The translations under genes were made by a program, and so were the position numbers. DNA of 64,000 bases. Origin: Mesostigma viride. Lineage: Eukaryota; Streptophyta; Mesostigmatophyceae; Mesostigmatales; Mesostigmataceae. The notes under the pieces are model-generated. The model saw nothing but the letters and a program-made list of their open reading frames with translations, was not told the DNA's origin and searched no databases. Positions 62,511 through 64,000 of this stretch are shown here, one piece after another (the stretch's first letter is position 1; every line of letters starts with the position of its first letter). The DNA lies in the NCBI GenBank assembly GCA_009746045.1, contig RPFO01001912.1, positions 1 to 64,000 on the forward strand, read 5' to 3'.

Positions 62511-64000
62511 GATGGTGTTGGATGGTGTTGGATGGTGGTGGATGGTGGTGGATGGTGGTGGATGGTGGTGGATGGTGGTGGATGGTGGTGGATGGTGGTG
62601 GATGGTGGTGGATGGTGGTGGATGGTGGTGGATGGTGGTGGATGGTGGTGGATGGTGGTGGATGGTGGTGGATGGTGGTGGATGGTGGTGGATGGTGTTG
62701 GCTGGTGGTGGCTGGTGGTGGATGGTGGTGGATGGTGGTGGCTGGTGGTGGCTGGTGGTGGATGTTTTTGGATGGTGGTGGATGGTGGTGGATGGTGGTG
62801 GATGGTGGTGGATGGTGGTGGATGGTGGTGGATGGTGTTGGCTGGTGGTGGCTGGTGGTGGATGGTGGTGGATGGTGGTGGATGGTGGTGGATGGTGGTG
62901 GATGGTGGTGGATGGTGGTGGATGGTGGTGGATGGTGGTGGATGGTGGTGGATGGTGTTGGCTGGTGGTGGATGGTGGTGGATGGTGGTGGCTGGTGGTG
63001 GCTGGTGGTGGATGTTTTTGGATGGTGGTGGATGGTGGTGGATGGTGGTGGATGGTGGTGGATGGTGGTGGATGGTGTTGGATGGTGGTGGATGGTGGTG
63101 GATGGTGGTGGATGGTGGTGGATGGTGGTGGATGGTGGTGGATGGTGGTGGATGGTGGTGGATGGTGGTGGATGGTGGTGGATGGTGGTGGATGGTGGTG
63201 GATGGTGGTGGATGGTGGTGGATGGTGGTGGATGGTGGTGGATGGTGGTGGATGGTGGTGGATGGTGGTGGCTGGTGTTGGCTGGTGGTGGATGGTGGTG
63301 GATGGTGGTGGATGGTGGTGGATGTTTTTGGATGGTGTTGGCTGGTGGTGGATGTTGGTGGATGGTGTTGGCTGGTGGTGGATGGTGGTGGATGGTGGTG
63401 GATGGTGGTGGCTGGTGGTGGCTGGTGGTGGATGTTTTTGGATGGTGGTGGATGATGGTGGATGGTGGTGGATGGTGGTGGATGGTGGTGGATGGTGTTG
63501 GATGGTGGTGGATGGTGGTGGATGGTGGTGGATGGTGTTGGCTGGTGTTGGCTGGTGGTGGATGGTGGTGGATGGTGGTGGATGGTGGTGGATGTTTTTG
63601 GATGGTGGTGGATGGTGGTGGATGTTGGTGGATGGTGTTGGCTGGTGGTGGATGGTGGTGGATGGTGGTGGATGGTGGTGGATGGTGGTGGCTGGTGGTG
63701 GATGTTTTTGGATGGTGGTGGATGATGGTGGATGGTGTTGGATGGTGTTGGCTGGTGGTGGCTGGTGGTGGATGGTGGTGGATGGTGGTGGATGGTGGTG
63801 GATGGTGGTGGATGGTGGTGGATGGTGGTGGATGGTGGTGGATGGTGGTGGATGGTGGTGGATGGTGGTGGATGGTGGTGGATGGTGGTGGATGGTGGTG
63901 GATGGTGGTGGATGGTGTTGGCTGGTGGTGGCTGGTGGTGGATGGTGGTGGATGGTGGTGGATGGTGGTGGATGGTGGTGGATGGTGGTGGATGGTGGTG
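62511..64000. repeat. GATGGTGGTG minisatellite at the window edge
   Basis: About 149 units of the 10-base sequence GATGGTGGTG with variants (GCTGGTGGTG, GATGGTGTTG, GATGTTTTTG), continuing past the window. Longer blocks recur (for example around 62770-62840 and 63010-63070), showing higher-order duplication. Three units make 30 bases, so a frame without stops arises; the resulting Trp/Gly/Val/Asp-rich ORFs are not genes. Confidence 0.97.

Noticed and set aside
62502-63725. Trp/Gly/Val/Asp-rich ORFs of 317 and 87 codons
   Set aside because: Readings of the 10-base minisatellite with a 30-base codon period; no non-repeat coding sequence attached.

Overview
This is eukaryotic nuclear DNA, most likely from a green alga. 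The evidence is an intact calmodulin gene with four exons and GT-AG introns, a second spliced gene with a ubiquitin-like domain, a short run of plant/alga-type TTTAGGG telomere-like repeats, and many retrotransposons and DNA transposons. No bacterial-style operons, rRNA or tRNA genes were seen. The species cannot be fixed from the sequence. LAYOUT. Bases 1-9822 look like an integrated DNA virus of the polinton-like/virophage-like kind. Two or more unrecognised, probably virion genes lie on the minus strand. On the plus strand are a coiled-coil protein, an A32/FtsK-HerA packaging ATPase, an AT-hook protein, a tyrosine recombinase, and a large primase-helicase. Several of these reading frames are broken by single-base shifts, and the first 60 bases look like poor contig-end consensus. 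Four tandem perfect hairpins (9989-10366) and a telomere-like stretch follow. Bases 10640-12713 hold an ORF1-type LINE fragment, an unassigned stretch, and the 3' part of an unknown multi-copy element protein. Bases 12714-24086 are one LTR retrotransposon with nearly identical LTRs and a GAAGG target duplication. It carries a Ty1/copia-like polyprotein in the unusual order integrase-protease-reverse transcriptase-RNase H, and two TTAA-flanked piggyBac-like elements are nested in it. It sits inside copy 1 of the unknown element (12236-12713 plus 24087-26473); copy 2 (30426-33012) shows the empty site. Bases 26480-38650 are mostly satellites: diverged ~80-bp repeats, a TTCACGTC minisatellite with ~149-bp higher-order structure, CAG-type repeats, a small MITE, and a polyglutamine gene whose putative intron is a 1.6-kb minisatellite. 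Bases 38790-49530 are a nest of non-LTR retrotransposons. The main points there are a complete ORF1-only element with target duplication (39507-41475) inside the endonuclease domain of a LINE, a piggyBac-like element landed in a LINE's TTAA-repeat tail (43555-45272), and a solo LTR in another LINE (48263-48958). Bases 49530-52430 contain calmodulin and its flanks. Bases 52488-55894 are a decayed PIF/Harbinger element with a broken DDE transposase and nested repeats. Bases 56170-58480 are largely unassigned. From 58804 on is a ubiquitin-like-domain gene preceded by a perfect 250-bp TTAG repeat. Its second intron is a 25-bp minisatellite in which nearly every unit contains a splice-donor-like sequence. 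The window ends in a 10-bp minisatellite. HOW THE PARTS RELATE. The viral genes form a plausible packaging, integration and replication set. Most of the rest is mobile DNA inserted into mobile DNA, and target duplications and empty-site paralogues give the order of several insertions.
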